A DNA stretch of 64,000 nt. Origin: Alistipes sp. Its GTDB lineage: Bacteria; Bacteroidota; Bacteroidia; Bacteroidales; Rikenellaceae. The stretch is from contig JAFXFM010000013.1 of assembly GCA_017520545.1 (NCBI GenBank), forward strand, positions 1 through 64,000. Direction: 5' to 3'. Below the pieces are notes generated by a model. The model made no database searches, was not told the DNA's origin, and was given only the letters and a program-made list of their open reading frames with translations. The translations under genes and the position numbers were made by a program. Positions 37,701-46,079 of the stretch are shown here, one piece after another. Position 1 is the stretch's first letter, and each line of letters begins with the position of its first letter.

Positions 37701-40306
37701 CCGAGATTAAGTCGTTCAACGCCAACGAAGGTGGTGCGTTCGAGAAGGGTATGACCAACAACGGTAACGTAACAATCTACGGATATGCTAAGAAGGTTTA
37801 CGTTTCGGGTGGTTTTGGTTATATCACCAGCAAGAATAATGGTATTAGCGGCTTGACCAACAATGGTACTATCGAGGTACCGGATATGAGTAACGCTAAG
37901 AACCTTCCGGAGAGCATTCACATTGGTGGTGTGTTCGGATATGCTACTATGAATACGGCTTATCCTACAACTGAGGGTGCTATTACCGAGGCAAAGGCTA
38001 TCTCGGATTGCCACAATACAGGTGATATTATATATAAAGGTATGGCAACCGATGGAGCATATATCGGCGGTGTTGCCGGTTGGACTTCAAAGGCAGCTCT
38101 TTGGAACTGTACCAACAATGGTAAGATAACCTCGGCAGGTCACGCCGGAAATACTTGTCCTCGTTTCAACGAAGCAACGGAGAAAGCTACGGCTAACAAC
38201 TGGCGTAACATTATGACTCACGATATCGCAGTTGGTGGTATCGTAGGTGAGACCGATTTCGATATGGTAAATTGCGAGAACATAGGTGAGATATCTCACG
38301 AGTGTTTGCTCAACCCATTGCGTGTTGATTACCTCGGCGAACTTGCAACTTCGCGTTTCGACGTTGGTGGTATCGCAGGTCGTGTATTCACTCCACAGGA
38401 GAATACTCTTGCTTATATCTGCTCCTTTGGCGGTTTGACCAATAAGGGTAAGGTTACCATCTTGGGTACACCTGCTTCGACCAATAACTCGCCATCTGCA
38501 GATATGGGTGATGCCAATGCATACCAGTGGACTGACGTCGATGATAACGACCGTCAAAACCGTCGTTTGTTCGTACGTGTAAATGCTGCGGGTCTCTTTG
38601 GTCGTATGATGGACCTCTCGAAGATGCCGGGTACGACTATGAAGGAGACAACCTACAAGTTGTCGGGCTGTACAAACGAGGCTGCTGTATCGGTTCCTAA
38701 TGCCGGTGGTGCAAAGTGTTTGAGCCTTGCCGGTGGTATTGCCGATGTATTGGTAAGTAACTTGGAGTGTACAGCAGTGGAAAACAAGGGTAATATCTCG
38801 GTTGATGGTGCAGGTGTTGGTACTGTAATCGATGGTGCACAGATGATGCATACATTCTTTATCAATATGGGTGGTATCGTTGCTACTCACTTCGACTACC
38901 GTTTGTTCGGTAACTTGGAGGGCGACTTCTCGAAGTATAAGCACTATGCTATCTTCACTAATTGTAACAACTCGGGTAATATCCACTATGGCGAGGTTGC
39001 TGCTTCGGTATACCAGATTGCCGGTGGTATTGTAGGTCAGGCACTCCACTGTGCAGCAGACCGTTGCACAAATATCGGTTTGGAAGGCTACTCGGGTGGT
39101 AAGTGGTATAAGAGCCAGTTGCAGTTGCAATTCTACAACTGTAAGAATAGCGGTGATATCGAGTATCGTTCAACTGCTATGTCATTGACCTACAACTACA
39201 ACTATGCAGGTGGAATCCTTGGTAGTGCAAATATGGGCCACAACGGTTTTACACAGCACTATGGTAATATCAATGTGTGGGCTGAGCACTGTACAAACAC
39301 AGGTTCGATTCAGTGGGATCGTAGCAATGGTGTGGTATCATCTAACAGCGGTTATGCTAACACAGCAGTAGGTGGTATCATCGGTCAGTACACCGGAGGT
39401 ATCGGTCACTCTACAAATAGCGATACTGCAGTAGGTGGAAACCTCGGTACTCGCGAGAATGCTTGTAATGCTACAATCAAATCTTGTAAGAACTCGGGAC
39501 GTATCCACGGTTTCTCAGGTATGTTGGGCGGTATTATCGGCTGCGGTAGCTGGTATGTTAAAATTACCGGTACCGAGGATGATCCAACCATCAACACAGG
39601 TGATATCGTAGTTATGCGCGAGGGCGGTTCGGAGACTGAGAAGGGACGAGTTGTAACCAGCGGTCGTTATGGTCAGAAGTATATGTATGCGGGAGGTATC
39701 GCAGGTATCTTGCGTGAGTACACCAGCGCGGTTTATGCCGTTGGAAGTGCGAAGGCCACGGATAACAATGCATATCCAAACTATATGCCGGAGCATATGT
39801 ACTGCCGCGTTGAGTACGCTGTAAATGAGGGTGCCGTAGGTTCTACCGGTTATGCAGGTGGTATCGCAGGCTACTACTGGTCGGCAGTTGAGCCTTCGAA
39901 GCGTGATGGAGCCGAGATACAACACCGTGGTGGTATGCAGTGGTGTCGCAATACGGGTGATATTTACGCATTGGAGGGTGCAACAACCAACGTTGGTGCT
40001 ATCGTAGGTATGCCTCGTATGTTTGTCTACACATCGAACACCAACAACGATGTAGCTAAGTACTTGTCGGAGGGTATGAACACCGACAACCAGTGGCCAA
40101 TCGGTGTTAAGGATTGTTACGTTGGTGGTAGCATCTTGCGTGGAGCAGTTACTGAGTTGAAGGTTGATGCAAACAACTATCAAAATGCAATATATGGCGA
40201 GGCGTGGAATTCTGATAGCTTTGTGTCTATCTCAGACGATGGCGATTTCGATGGTTGTACACCGTATGTAGCGCCAGCTCCGGAGCAACCAACTCCAGGC
40301 CTATAA
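34712..40306 (+). CDS. Giant GLUG-repeat surface lipoprotein with fimbrillin-like N-terminus
   Basis: 1,864 residues. From the GTG at 34712 it has a lipoprotein signal (KNFTKLLMSVVLLTAAAC, lipid on the Cys before TQDL). Residues of about 30-300 resemble fimbrillin-like domains (STRTEL, then YPVSWSETDVLAVNG and an IPFHIVYPYQ segment). After a linker (SKMLLIGTDVDMQTLANEV) come more than twenty repeats with the core IGGVVGY or VGGIAG and NCxNxGxI, the GLUG-like beta-helix pattern. The C-terminal segment matches the paralogue at the left edge. It is expected to be a long surface fibre or adhesin. It heads an operon with SusC/SusD; ligand and export details are unknown. Alternative starts are 34619 (TTG) and 34622 (ATG). 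Confidence 0.88.
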   Translation: MKNFTKLLMSVVLLTAAACTQDLTDDQAPVISENGGGSGEVKTLQVSMPTSTRTELGEKVDGKYPVSWSETDVLAVNGKPTTGIHIDEAAPNVAVFDLPQGITIPFHIVYPYQGENVAVEANSGKYPVVFSAEQQHTEGSFAPNSAPMYAWTSGFEDIHMEHLATALRFAIKAKAGQTVDLKYISVSTTDAAPIAGVFDVYCTDKDEVAAGTLEARKNTYPTVFYNFENDSYKLSSDKEDVFYIAVPKGEYTTFEVNFVEQSGRVYTETFDASGDRQLLGGKVREFPSVVFDLDECSKMLLIGTDVDMQTLANEVKAGTFNGKYDGALLVSDIDMTGKAWEPLDGFSSLFEGRGFSIKGLSKPLFGENVVGTISNVKVEGNIVEEKYGRVGLIARSLTVEGDKVGTMFNCAATGSIEYKNTTLAITNDYKLINIGGVVGGVYGGKVSLNESDVDVTITTIAGAEGKTKEFYSSIGGVVGYACADGDKLPVVVENVSNGTIVWNDNSKSEKAFPYIGGVAGYVADGAFESNVNVGELTIDEPMLDLDWGGVIGASNVSVVNCENKGLLAINHESTRSNIGGVVGRLEANSIVNCVNSGKLMFDENFFVKEKSNIGGVVAYAVKGTKEIKECSNSGSIEYLGSCYYQDRTTINGNANIVIGGVIGTSWSELVSECHNQQSAVLRIVGKIAGNGDIKNNKATIDKNTAIAGVIGVRAGKQATLGTAGTVKTQNCSNMGNVNFEWQYCGAAYVFNSACIGIFESDYISDCKNSGSVNVKANVSTDTFNHPTTGTLVVFISGMFGYISDHCDQIYNCENAGWVTVSGSSSRMMWVSGLLGTAESGVNIKFNNCGNTGNILVNDDVNVRNVYVGGILANTLDIKLQYPNCYNSGSVESKANCTAETYIGSIFGQSTGSDTGAGTEGIRNTGRVTFSGSAALAYVGGYCGLYKEGKHTVEFDNASTGVVEYKGNASFCAFVGGIAGLGGSITTNSLTSSQGVVTEIKSFNANEGGAFEKGMTNNGNVTIYGYAKKVYVSGGFGYITSKNNGISGLTNNGTIEVPDMSNAKNLPESIHIGGVFGYATMNTAYPTTEGAITEAKAISDCHNTGDIIYKGMATDGAYIGGVAGWTSKAALWNCTNNGKITSAGHAGNTCPRFNEATEKATANNWRNIMTHDIAVGGIVGETDFDMVNCENIGEISHECLLNPLRVDYLGELATSRFDVGGIAGRVFTPQENTLAYICSFGGLTNKGKVTILGTPASTNNSPSADMGDANAYQWTDVDDNDRQNRRLFVRVNAAGLFGRMMDLSKMPGTTMKETTYKLSGCTNEAAVSVPNAGGAKCLSLAGGIADVLVSNLECTAVENKGNISVDGAGVGTVIDGAQMMHTFFINMGGIVATHFDYRLFGNLEGDFSKYKHYAIFTNCNNSGNIHYGEVAASVYQIAGGIVGQALHCAADRCTNIGLEGYSGGKWYKSQLQLQFYNCKNSGDIEYRSTAMSLTYNYNYAGGILGSANMGHNGFTQHYGNINVWAEHCTNTGSIQWDRSNGVVSSNSGYANTAVGGIIGQYTGGIGHSTNSDTAVGGNLGTRENACNATIKSCKNSGRIHGFSGMLGGIIGCGSWYVKITGTEDDPTINTGDIVVMREGGSETEKGRVVTSGRYGQKYMYAGGIAGILREYTSAVYAVGSAKATDNNAYPNYMPEHMYCRVEYAVNEGAVGSTGYAGGIAGYYWSAVEPSKRDGAEIQHRGGMQWCRNTGDIYALEGATTNVGAIVGMPRMFVYTSNTNNDVAKYLSEGMNTDNQWPIGVKDCYVGGSILRGAVTELKVDANNYQNAIYGEAWNSDSFVSISDDGDFDGCTPYVAPAPEQPTPGL

Positions 40307-40348
40307 CCAGCAAAACGAAAATAATTGATAAATAAAAAAATAAAACAC

Positions 40349-41254
40349 ATGTTTAAGATGAAATCATTACTTTGCATTGTGGCAATATTCTCGCTTGCGC
40401 TGGTATCGTGTACAGAGCGCATTCCCGAGAAGGATATGCCGAATGTTGATAACGGTGTCATCACTATGGTCAAGGCGACTGTGGAGCCCCTCACTTTGAA
40501 GGGCGCCACAGGAACCGGAAACTACAAGTGGAACGAGACACACTCTATCGGTATCTACGGCACAACCGAGGGTGAGAATGAGTGCTATCTCCCTGTAAAG
40601 TCAACAATCGGTGACAATGAGGCGTATTTCTTCGGAAATTCGGTGGGTGGCGATATGACCATCTATATGCCTTATGTAAGTGCGGGCAGCCCCGCTGCTC
40701 TTGATGGTCGCGTAGTCGTTCCGGCACAGCAGAAATACTATGCCGATGCATTCGACCATTTGATGTACAACTCGACATTCCTTGCCAATGTGGATTCGGA
40801 GAATGTAACATTCGACTACCACACGGGTCTTTTGAAGGTTGAGTTGAAGTACGACATTACAAACATTACCCGAGTATCGGTTTTGGTTGGTAATGTTACT
40901 GCTGATGGTGGTTACACCGACAATTGTGTTGGTGATCTTGCTGTCGAAGCTGATGTTGAAGAGTATCTCGTAAATGGTGGCAGTCAGGCAACCGTAACAG
41001 GTTTCCCAGAGGGCTTTAGCACCACCAAAGAAGAGCCGCAGATCGTATGGTTTGCACTTGCTCCGGGAATTTACGAGAACTTTGTCGTAGAGATTCAGAG
41101 TGCCGATATGACTATCTCGACCCCGGTAAGAGGTCCATTCGCAATTGAGAAGTGCGCTATCGCGGAGAAGTCTTGTGTGGCAGAGGAGCAGAAGTACGAC
41201 AACGGCATCGACGACTTCTGGGGTGAGAATGGTCAATTCAACCCCAAGAATTAA
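40349..41254 (+). CDS. Fimbrillin-like lipoprotein
   Basis: 301 residues with a lipoprotein signal (MKSLLCIVAIFSLALVSC). The body shows fimbrillin/Mfa-like character: YKWNETHSIGIYGTTEGE, a MTIYMPYVSAG segment, then DYHTGLLKVELKYD. It resembles the N-terminal part of the giant protein before it. It may be a pilus-like subunit or a surface accessory. The start at 40349 (MFKMKSLL) or 40358 (MKSLL) is equally plausible. The gap to the previous gene is 42 bases. Confidence 0.78.
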   Translation: MFKMKSLLCIVAIFSLALVSCTERIPEKDMPNVDNGVITMVKATVEPLTLKGATGTGNYKWNETHSIGIYGTTEGENECYLPVKSTIGDNEAYFFGNSVGGDMTIYMPYVSAGSPAALDGRVVVPAQQKYYADAFDHLMYNSTFLANVDSENVTFDYHTGLLKVELKYDITNITRVSVLVGNVTADGGYTDNCVGDLAVEADVEEYLVNGGSQATVTGFPEGFSTTKEEPQIVWFALAPGIYENFVVEIQSADMTISTPVRGPFAIEKCAIAEKSCVAEEQKYDNGIDDFWGENGQFNPKN

Positions 41255-41293
41255 GAGTAAATGAAGTGTTTGATTGTTAAAAGAAAGAGAGAT

Positions 41294-41950
41294 ATGAAAA
41301 AGACTTATTTACTCGTTATAATGGCTGCCGTATTTGCTATTTGCAGCTGTACAAAAGTGGAGTATATTGAGGTTACAGGCCAAGTACTTGCTGTGAAGGA
41401 GGTACCCGTGGCTGCTGGTTCGTTCCAGTTGCCAATTACTGTGGAGAACACCAATAGACTCGTGTGGAAGGTGCGCCCAATACATAGTTGGTTGCACGTT
41501 GATGATTCTGATTGGAAGCAGAATGCTTACAATGTAACTGTTCGCTACGATTCGAATGAGTCGTCGATGAATAGTCGTAACTTTGCTCGTGTAGGACATC
41601 TCGTAATCGAGACCTACGACGGCTTCGTGGCTGATACTGTTGTTGTTAAGCAGCGTGGTATCACTCCATCGATGAAGTTGGAGAATGTTACGGTCGAGGC
41701 TTTGGAGACCAAATGCTTGATTCCATTCAACACCAACCTTACCGACGCTTGTCGTCCGGGTATTACCTTCTCGGCCGATGCGGATTGGGTTAGCGGTATT
41801 GAGTATCTCGGCAATGGTAAGGAGTTGGAGGTCGGCTTCACTGCAAACGATGGCATTAAGCGTACAGCAAATGTTACTGTATTGTTCGTAGATGCTTGGG
41901 GCGATGAGTATAAAGCAGAATGTGTACTAACTCAAAAAGGACTTGAATAA
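41294..41950 (+). CDS. BACON-domain lipoprotein
   Basis: 218 residues, lipoprotein signal (YLLVIMAAVFAICSC). Two Ig-like modules with BACON features follow: LVWKVRPIHSWLHVDD and the C-terminal DWVSGIEYLGNGKELEVGF with TVLFVDAWGDEYKAECVLTQ, each ending in a beta strand. BACON domains usually support binding of carbohydrate or mucin at the cell surface. The stop overlaps the next start (TAATG), so translation is coupled. Start chosen at 41294; an in-frame ATG at 41261 lacks a signal sequence. Confidence 0.8.
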   Translation: MKKTYLLVIMAAVFAICSCTKVEYIEVTGQVLAVKEVPVAAGSFQLPITVENTNRLVWKVRPIHSWLHVDDSDWKQNAYNVTVRYDSNESSMNSRNFARVGHLVIETYDGFVADTVVVKQRGITPSMKLENVTVEALETKCLIPFNTNLTDACRPGITFSADADWVSGIEYLGNGKELEVGFTANDGIKRTANVTVLFVDAWGDEYKAECVLTQKGLE

Positions 41951-43005
41951 TGAAAAAGATACTTTACACACTATTTGCAGTGTCGCTCCTCGCAGTGGGT
42001 TGTACCAAGGAGGTAGGTGTATCGCGTGATCACGATATCAATGCGGAGGTTACCGATATGCAGACCAAGATGGAACTTGCGACACTCTATTTAAATCTCA
42101 CCGAGGCGGGAGATGTAAACTTGGATAAGTTGGCACTCTACCTCACCGAGAAAGCCGCAGATATTGCTATGTTTGTTGCGCCAAAGACTGTTGGTACAAC
42201 ATCGCAGCGCGACTTTATGGATTGGTTCAATAGGTATGCTAATGAGAACAATTTGGAATCGTTGGTAGCAATCAACGATGACAATCGTTTGGTTATGGCT
42301 GCACTCGTAAAGGAGGGCGTAAATATCGAAGATGTTTATACCGTTCAGCAGGGTGTGAGCCTTAACAACGCAGTTCTCCACTTCAAGGCTAACGGCATTC
42401 ACTTCGTAGTTACAGAGTTGTTGCCAGCCAAGAATGCTATTCCGGAGGATTGGTCTGCACAGATTGATGCAATGCTTACAAACAAGAAGCAGGTGCCTTT
42501 TGTTTACGAGCCTGATAACCTCGCTGCGCGTAAGACAGAGCTTAGTTATATCATTAAGCAGACTGTTGATAACAAGGCGTATTTGAAGGACGCTAATTGG
42601 TATTTCGCTATCAATACGAATGCCGAGTCGCACCTCGATATGGTGAAGTATGAGAGGGATTTCTATCGTCAGGATTGCTACGAAGCACCTGCCGACCCCG
42701 AGTTCTATTGGGAGGACTTCCTCGCAACCGAGCATAAGTACTTCTCAATTGAGGAGTTGATTTCGGCAGACGATATCTACTTCAACGTAAGCAATTTGTT
42801 GATGTACTACAACTTGGTTGATGGCAACTCGGTACATCACTCGGTTTACACACCATCGAGCACAGATGGATCGCGTGCTAACAATGTCTTTGCAACAGAC
42901 GAGTGCTGGAATATGTTCCAAACATTCGACTTCGATGCATCGATAATCGCAGATACGGGTTTGGCGCACTATCCAATTATTGTTACACTTAAAAGTGAGG
43001 AATAG
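41950..43005 (+). CDS. Lipoprotein of unknown function, degenerate EEP-like
   Basis: 351 residues, lipoprotein signal (MKKILYTLFAVSLLAVGC). No domain is certain. The layout resembles the endonuclease/exonuclease/phosphatase fold: DIAMFVAPKTVG, a strand LHFKANGIHFVVTELLPAK where that fold has its HL motif, a mid segment WYFAINTNAESHLDM and a C-terminal LAHYPIIVTLK like the final SDHYPV motif. The catalytic acidic residue of that motif is replaced by Ala, so if the match is real the protein is probably a binding protein, not an enzyme. It lies directly before susC, so a surface-complex role is inferred. Confidence 0.6.
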   Translation: MKKILYTLFAVSLLAVGCTKEVGVSRDHDINAEVTDMQTKMELATLYLNLTEAGDVNLDKLALYLTEKAADIAMFVAPKTVGTTSQRDFMDWFNRYANENNLESLVAINDDNRLVMAALVKEGVNIEDVYTVQQGVSLNNAVLHFKANGIHFVVTELLPAKNAIPEDWSAQIDAMLTNKKQVPFVYEPDNLAARKTELSYIIKQTVDNKAYLKDANWYFAINTNAESHLDMVKYERDFYRQDCYEAPADPEFYWEDFLATEHKYFSIEELISADDIYFNVSNLLMYYNLVDGNSVHHSVYTPSSTDGSRANNVFATDECWNMFQTFDFDASIIADTGLAHYPIIVTLKSEE

Positions 43006-43008
43006 CAG

Positions 43009-46000
43009 ATGAAACGCATAATTAACAGTGTGATTTACGCATCGTTCTGCATCGTGGCCCTGCTGTTCGCCCAGACAGCAATGGCGCAGAAGGCGCGTAC
43101 GATATCGGGACAGGTATTTGATAGTACCGGTCAGCCAATGATTGGCGCAACCGTTGTCGTAGTAGGAAATGCAGGTGTCGGTACAACAACCGATATGCAG
43201 GGTAAATATAAAATTAAGGCTACACCGGATGATCAGCTTTCGTTCTCGTTCCTCGGTTATGTCGAGGTTACCGAGCGCGTGGGTACCCGTACCTCGATCA
43301 ACATCGTGTTGCAGCAGGAGAATGTGAACATTAACGAGGTCGTGGTCATTGGTTATGGTACTCAGCAGAAGAGCGACTTGACCGGTGCCGTTACATCGGT
43401 GAATATGGAGGACTTGGCAAATACTGCCGTAGCATCGGTTGATGAGGCGTTGCAGGGTCGTTTGGCCGGTGTCGAGATTATGACAACCGATGGTGAGCCG
43501 GGTTCGGCTGCTTCGATTCGAGTTCGTGGTTCGCGTTCTATCGCAGCATCGAATGAGCCACTTATCGTGGTTGATGGTGTTATGGACGCGGTATCGAGCT
43601 TTGCCGATATCGATCCGGCTGAAATTAAGAATGTAACAGTGTTGAAGGATGCATCGTCTACGGCTATCTACGGTTCGCGTGGAGCCAATGGTGTAATCCT
43701 CGTAACTACCCACGAGGCTAAGGCCAATAAGCTCAATGTAACCTTCAAGGCTACATTCCAGCTTTCGGAGTTGCCACGCGAGTTGGATATGATGAATGCT
43801 GCAGAGTTTGCACAGTATCGTAACGACTACTTCGTCAATAGTAGTGGTACTTATCGTTTGCAGGCGCGTTCGTCGGACTACAACAAGTATCAGAACCCTG
43901 CAATCTATGGTGAGGGTACCGATTGGCTTGGTGTAATGACACGTAAGGCATTCTCGCACAACTACTTTCTTTCGTTGGCAGGTGGTAGCAAGAGCACCAA
44001 GGTTTACTTCTCGTTGGGTTACAACGACCGTCAGGGTATTGTAATCAATTCGGGTCAGACCCAGTTGAGCACTCGTTTGAAGCTCGACCACACAGCGTTT
44101 AAGTGGTTGAAACTCGGTGTTAATGCGACCTATTCGATACGTGAGCAGGATAAGGCGAACAACAACATCTCGGGTACAGGTGCAACAGCGGTAACCAACC
44201 TCAACCCAATGCAGGATCCAACTTCGATTTGGAACATCTTGGGTGATAATGGTACCAATGGTGGTTCGATCTACGACTCTCCATATTTGAAGGCGTTGAA
44301 CCTCACCAACATCTATGACCGTGCAATTTTGACACTCACTCCGTATGTCGAATTGACTTTGGCAAAGGGTTTGAAGTTGAAGTCGCAGTTCTCTTACACA
44401 TTGACACAGACTCACAACTTTACCTATTCGCCATCGACAATGCCAGTGGCAGAGCGTTACCGTTATGGAGGTTCTGCAACCCGTACCGATAGTGAGACTT
44501 TCAACTTGTTGAGCGAGACTACCTTGTCGTACAAGAAGACCATTAAGAAGAAGCATAAGATTGACGTAGTGGGTGCTTTCACTGCACAGAACACTCGCAA
44601 CAACTACCTCAACATCAATGGTCGTGGTTACCTTGACGATAATGTAACATACTACAATATGGACGCTATCGTGGATAAGCGATGCCTCAATTCGAGCTCT
44701 TCTTCGTGGATGTTGCAGCGTTATTCGGTATTGGCTCGTGCCAACTATTCGTATGGCGGTCGCTACCACTTCACTTTGACAGCTCGTGGCGATGCTGCGT
44801 CGAACTTTGCACGTGGACACCAGTGGGCATTCTTCCCAGCAGGTGCGTTCAAGTGGACTATCAGCAACGAGAAGTTTATGAAGGGTGCGAAGTCGTGGTT
44901 GTCTGACCTCTCGATCCGACTCAGTGGTGGTCGTTCGGGTAACGACTCGGTAGGACGTTATGTTTCGCAGATGTTGCTCTCGACAAACCAGAGCGGTTGG
45001 TTGTTTGGCGACTCTTACGAGGCTGCGTTCTATCCAAACCGTATCAACAACCCTGATTTGACTTGGGAGAAGACCGATTCGTTCAACCTCGGTATCGACT
45101 TCTCGATTTTGAAGGATCGAATCACAATGTCGTTGGAGGGTTATATGGCCTATACTAAGGCCCTCCTCTACAATATGCAGAATGCAACTGTAACAGGTTT
45201 CGGTACGCGTATTGCCAACATTGGTAGCACCGAGAATAAGGGTGTTGAGTTCTCGTTCACATCGCGTAACATTTCGCGTCGTAACTTCCAGTGGACTACA
45301 AACTTGACCGTAGCACACAACTCGTCGAAAGTTACCGATATCGCAACTGCATACGGATACGTTTCGACATATAGTGCCGGCGGTTATATGATTTACGGTT
45401 ATGCCGAGGGCTATCCTGCAAACTCGTTGTGGGGCTTCCAGTATGAGGGTGTATGGCACACACAGGACGAGCTCGATCAGAATAAGCAGACCAAGACATA
45501 TGTTAGCTCGGTTCGTAGCCGCGGTTATGCACGTTACGCCGACATCAACCACGATGGCGTGTTGAATGACAAGGACCGTATCTACCTCGGTTCGGCAGAC
45601 CCTATCGTATATGGAGGTTTCAACAACACCTTCAAGATTATAAAGAACTTGTCGTTGGGTGTTTACTTCACATATAGCATCGGAGGTCGTATGTACAACG
45701 TAATGGAGTTCACTACAATGCGTGGTAATGCAACTTCGAACAAGGATCGTCGTATGTTGGGAGCTTGGCACGCAAGTCGTAACCCATTCTCGAACATTCC
45801 GGGTGCGTATATGACAGATAGCTATGGTAGCGATTTGTTCATCTACGATGCTTCGTACTTGCGTTTGCAGAACGTAAACTTGAGCTATCGTTTCGACTTG
45901 CGAAAGAAGACTCGTTACTTGCGTGACATCTCTTTGACTGCGTCGGTTAATAACGTAGCACTCCTTACAAAGTTCCCTGGATATGACCCAGATGCAGTAA

Positions 46001-46077
46001 GCGGTGGTCGTCGTATCGATACAGGTCGTTATCCAAAGAACCGTAACTATTCACTTGCAATTCAAATTCGCTACTAA
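43009..46077 (+). CDS. susC: SusC/RagA family TonB-dependent outer membrane transporter
   Basis: 1,022 residues. A signal peptide (ending TAMAQ) precedes the carboxypeptidase-D regulatory-like domain (ISGQVFDSTGQPMIGATVVV), the TonB-box region (INEVVVIGYGTQQKSDLTGAV), the plug (GSRSIAASNEPLIVVDGV, then LKDASSTAIYGSRGANGVI) and the 22-strand barrel ending in YSLAIQIRY. It forms the energised importer that SusD lids. The imported ligand is unknown, as no enzyme in the operon hints at a glycan. The gap to susD is two bases. Confidence 0.96.
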   Translation: MKRIINSVIYASFCIVALLFAQTAMAQKARTISGQVFDSTGQPMIGATVVVVGNAGVGTTTDMQGKYKIKATPDDQLSFSFLGYVEVTERVGTRTSINIVLQQENVNINEVVVIGYGTQQKSDLTGAVTSVNMEDLANTAVASVDEALQGRLAGVEIMTTDGEPGSAASIRVRGSRSIAASNEPLIVVDGVMDAVSSFADIDPAEIKNVTVLKDASSTAIYGSRGANGVILVTTHEAKANKLNVTFKATFQLSELPRELDMMNAAEFAQYRNDYFVNSSGTYRLQARSSDYNKYQNPAIYGEGTDWLGVMTRKAFSHNYFLSLAGGSKSTKVYFSLGYNDRQGIVINSGQTQLSTRLKLDHTAFKWLKLGVNATYSIREQDKANNNISGTGATAVTNLNPMQDPTSIWNILGDNGTNGGSIYDSPYLKALNLTNIYDRAILTLTPYVELTLAKGLKLKSQFSYTLTQTHNFTYSPSTMPVAERYRYGGSATRTDSETFNLLSETTLSYKKTIKKKHKIDVVGAFTAQNTRNNYLNINGRGYLDDNVTYYNMDAIVDKRCLNSSSSSWMLQRYSVLARANYSYGGRYHFTLTARGDAASNFARGHQWAFFPAGAFKWTISNEKFMKGAKSWLSDLSIRLSGGRSGNDSVGRYVSQMLLSTNQSGWLFGDSYEAAFYPNRINNPDLTWEKTDSFNLGIDFSILKDRITMSLEGYMAYTKALLYNMQNATVTGFGTRIANIGSTENKGVEFSFTSRNISRRNFQWTTNLTVAHNSSKVTDIATAYGYVSTYSAGGYMIYGYAEGYPANSLWGFQYEGVWHTQDELDQNKQTKTYVSSVRSRGYARYADINHDGVLNDKDRIYLGSADPIVYGGFNNTFKIIKNLSLGVYFTYSIGGRMYNVMEFTTMRGNATSNKDRRMLGAWHASRNPFSNIPGAYMTDSYGSDLFIYDASYLRLQNVNLSYRFDLRKKTRYLRDISLTASVNNVALLTKFPGYDPDAVSGGRRIDTGRYPKNRNYSLAIQIRY

Positions 46078-46079
46078 TT

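Noticed and set aside
38087-39130. Open frame of 347 codons on the - strand, opposite the giant GLUG gene
   Set aside because: Antisense shadow of the repeats; threonine- and cysteine-rich, with no recognisable motif.
34712-40306. Repeats that could suggest a CRISPR array or tandem DNA repeats
   Set aside because: They are diverged protein-level repeats in one open frame, not exact direct repeats with unique spacers.
42745-45771. An open frame of 1,008 codons on the - strand, opposite susC
   Set aside because: It is the mirror of a real, well-recognised susC gene. Its product has no domain, and its composition follows from the strong codon bias of susC.
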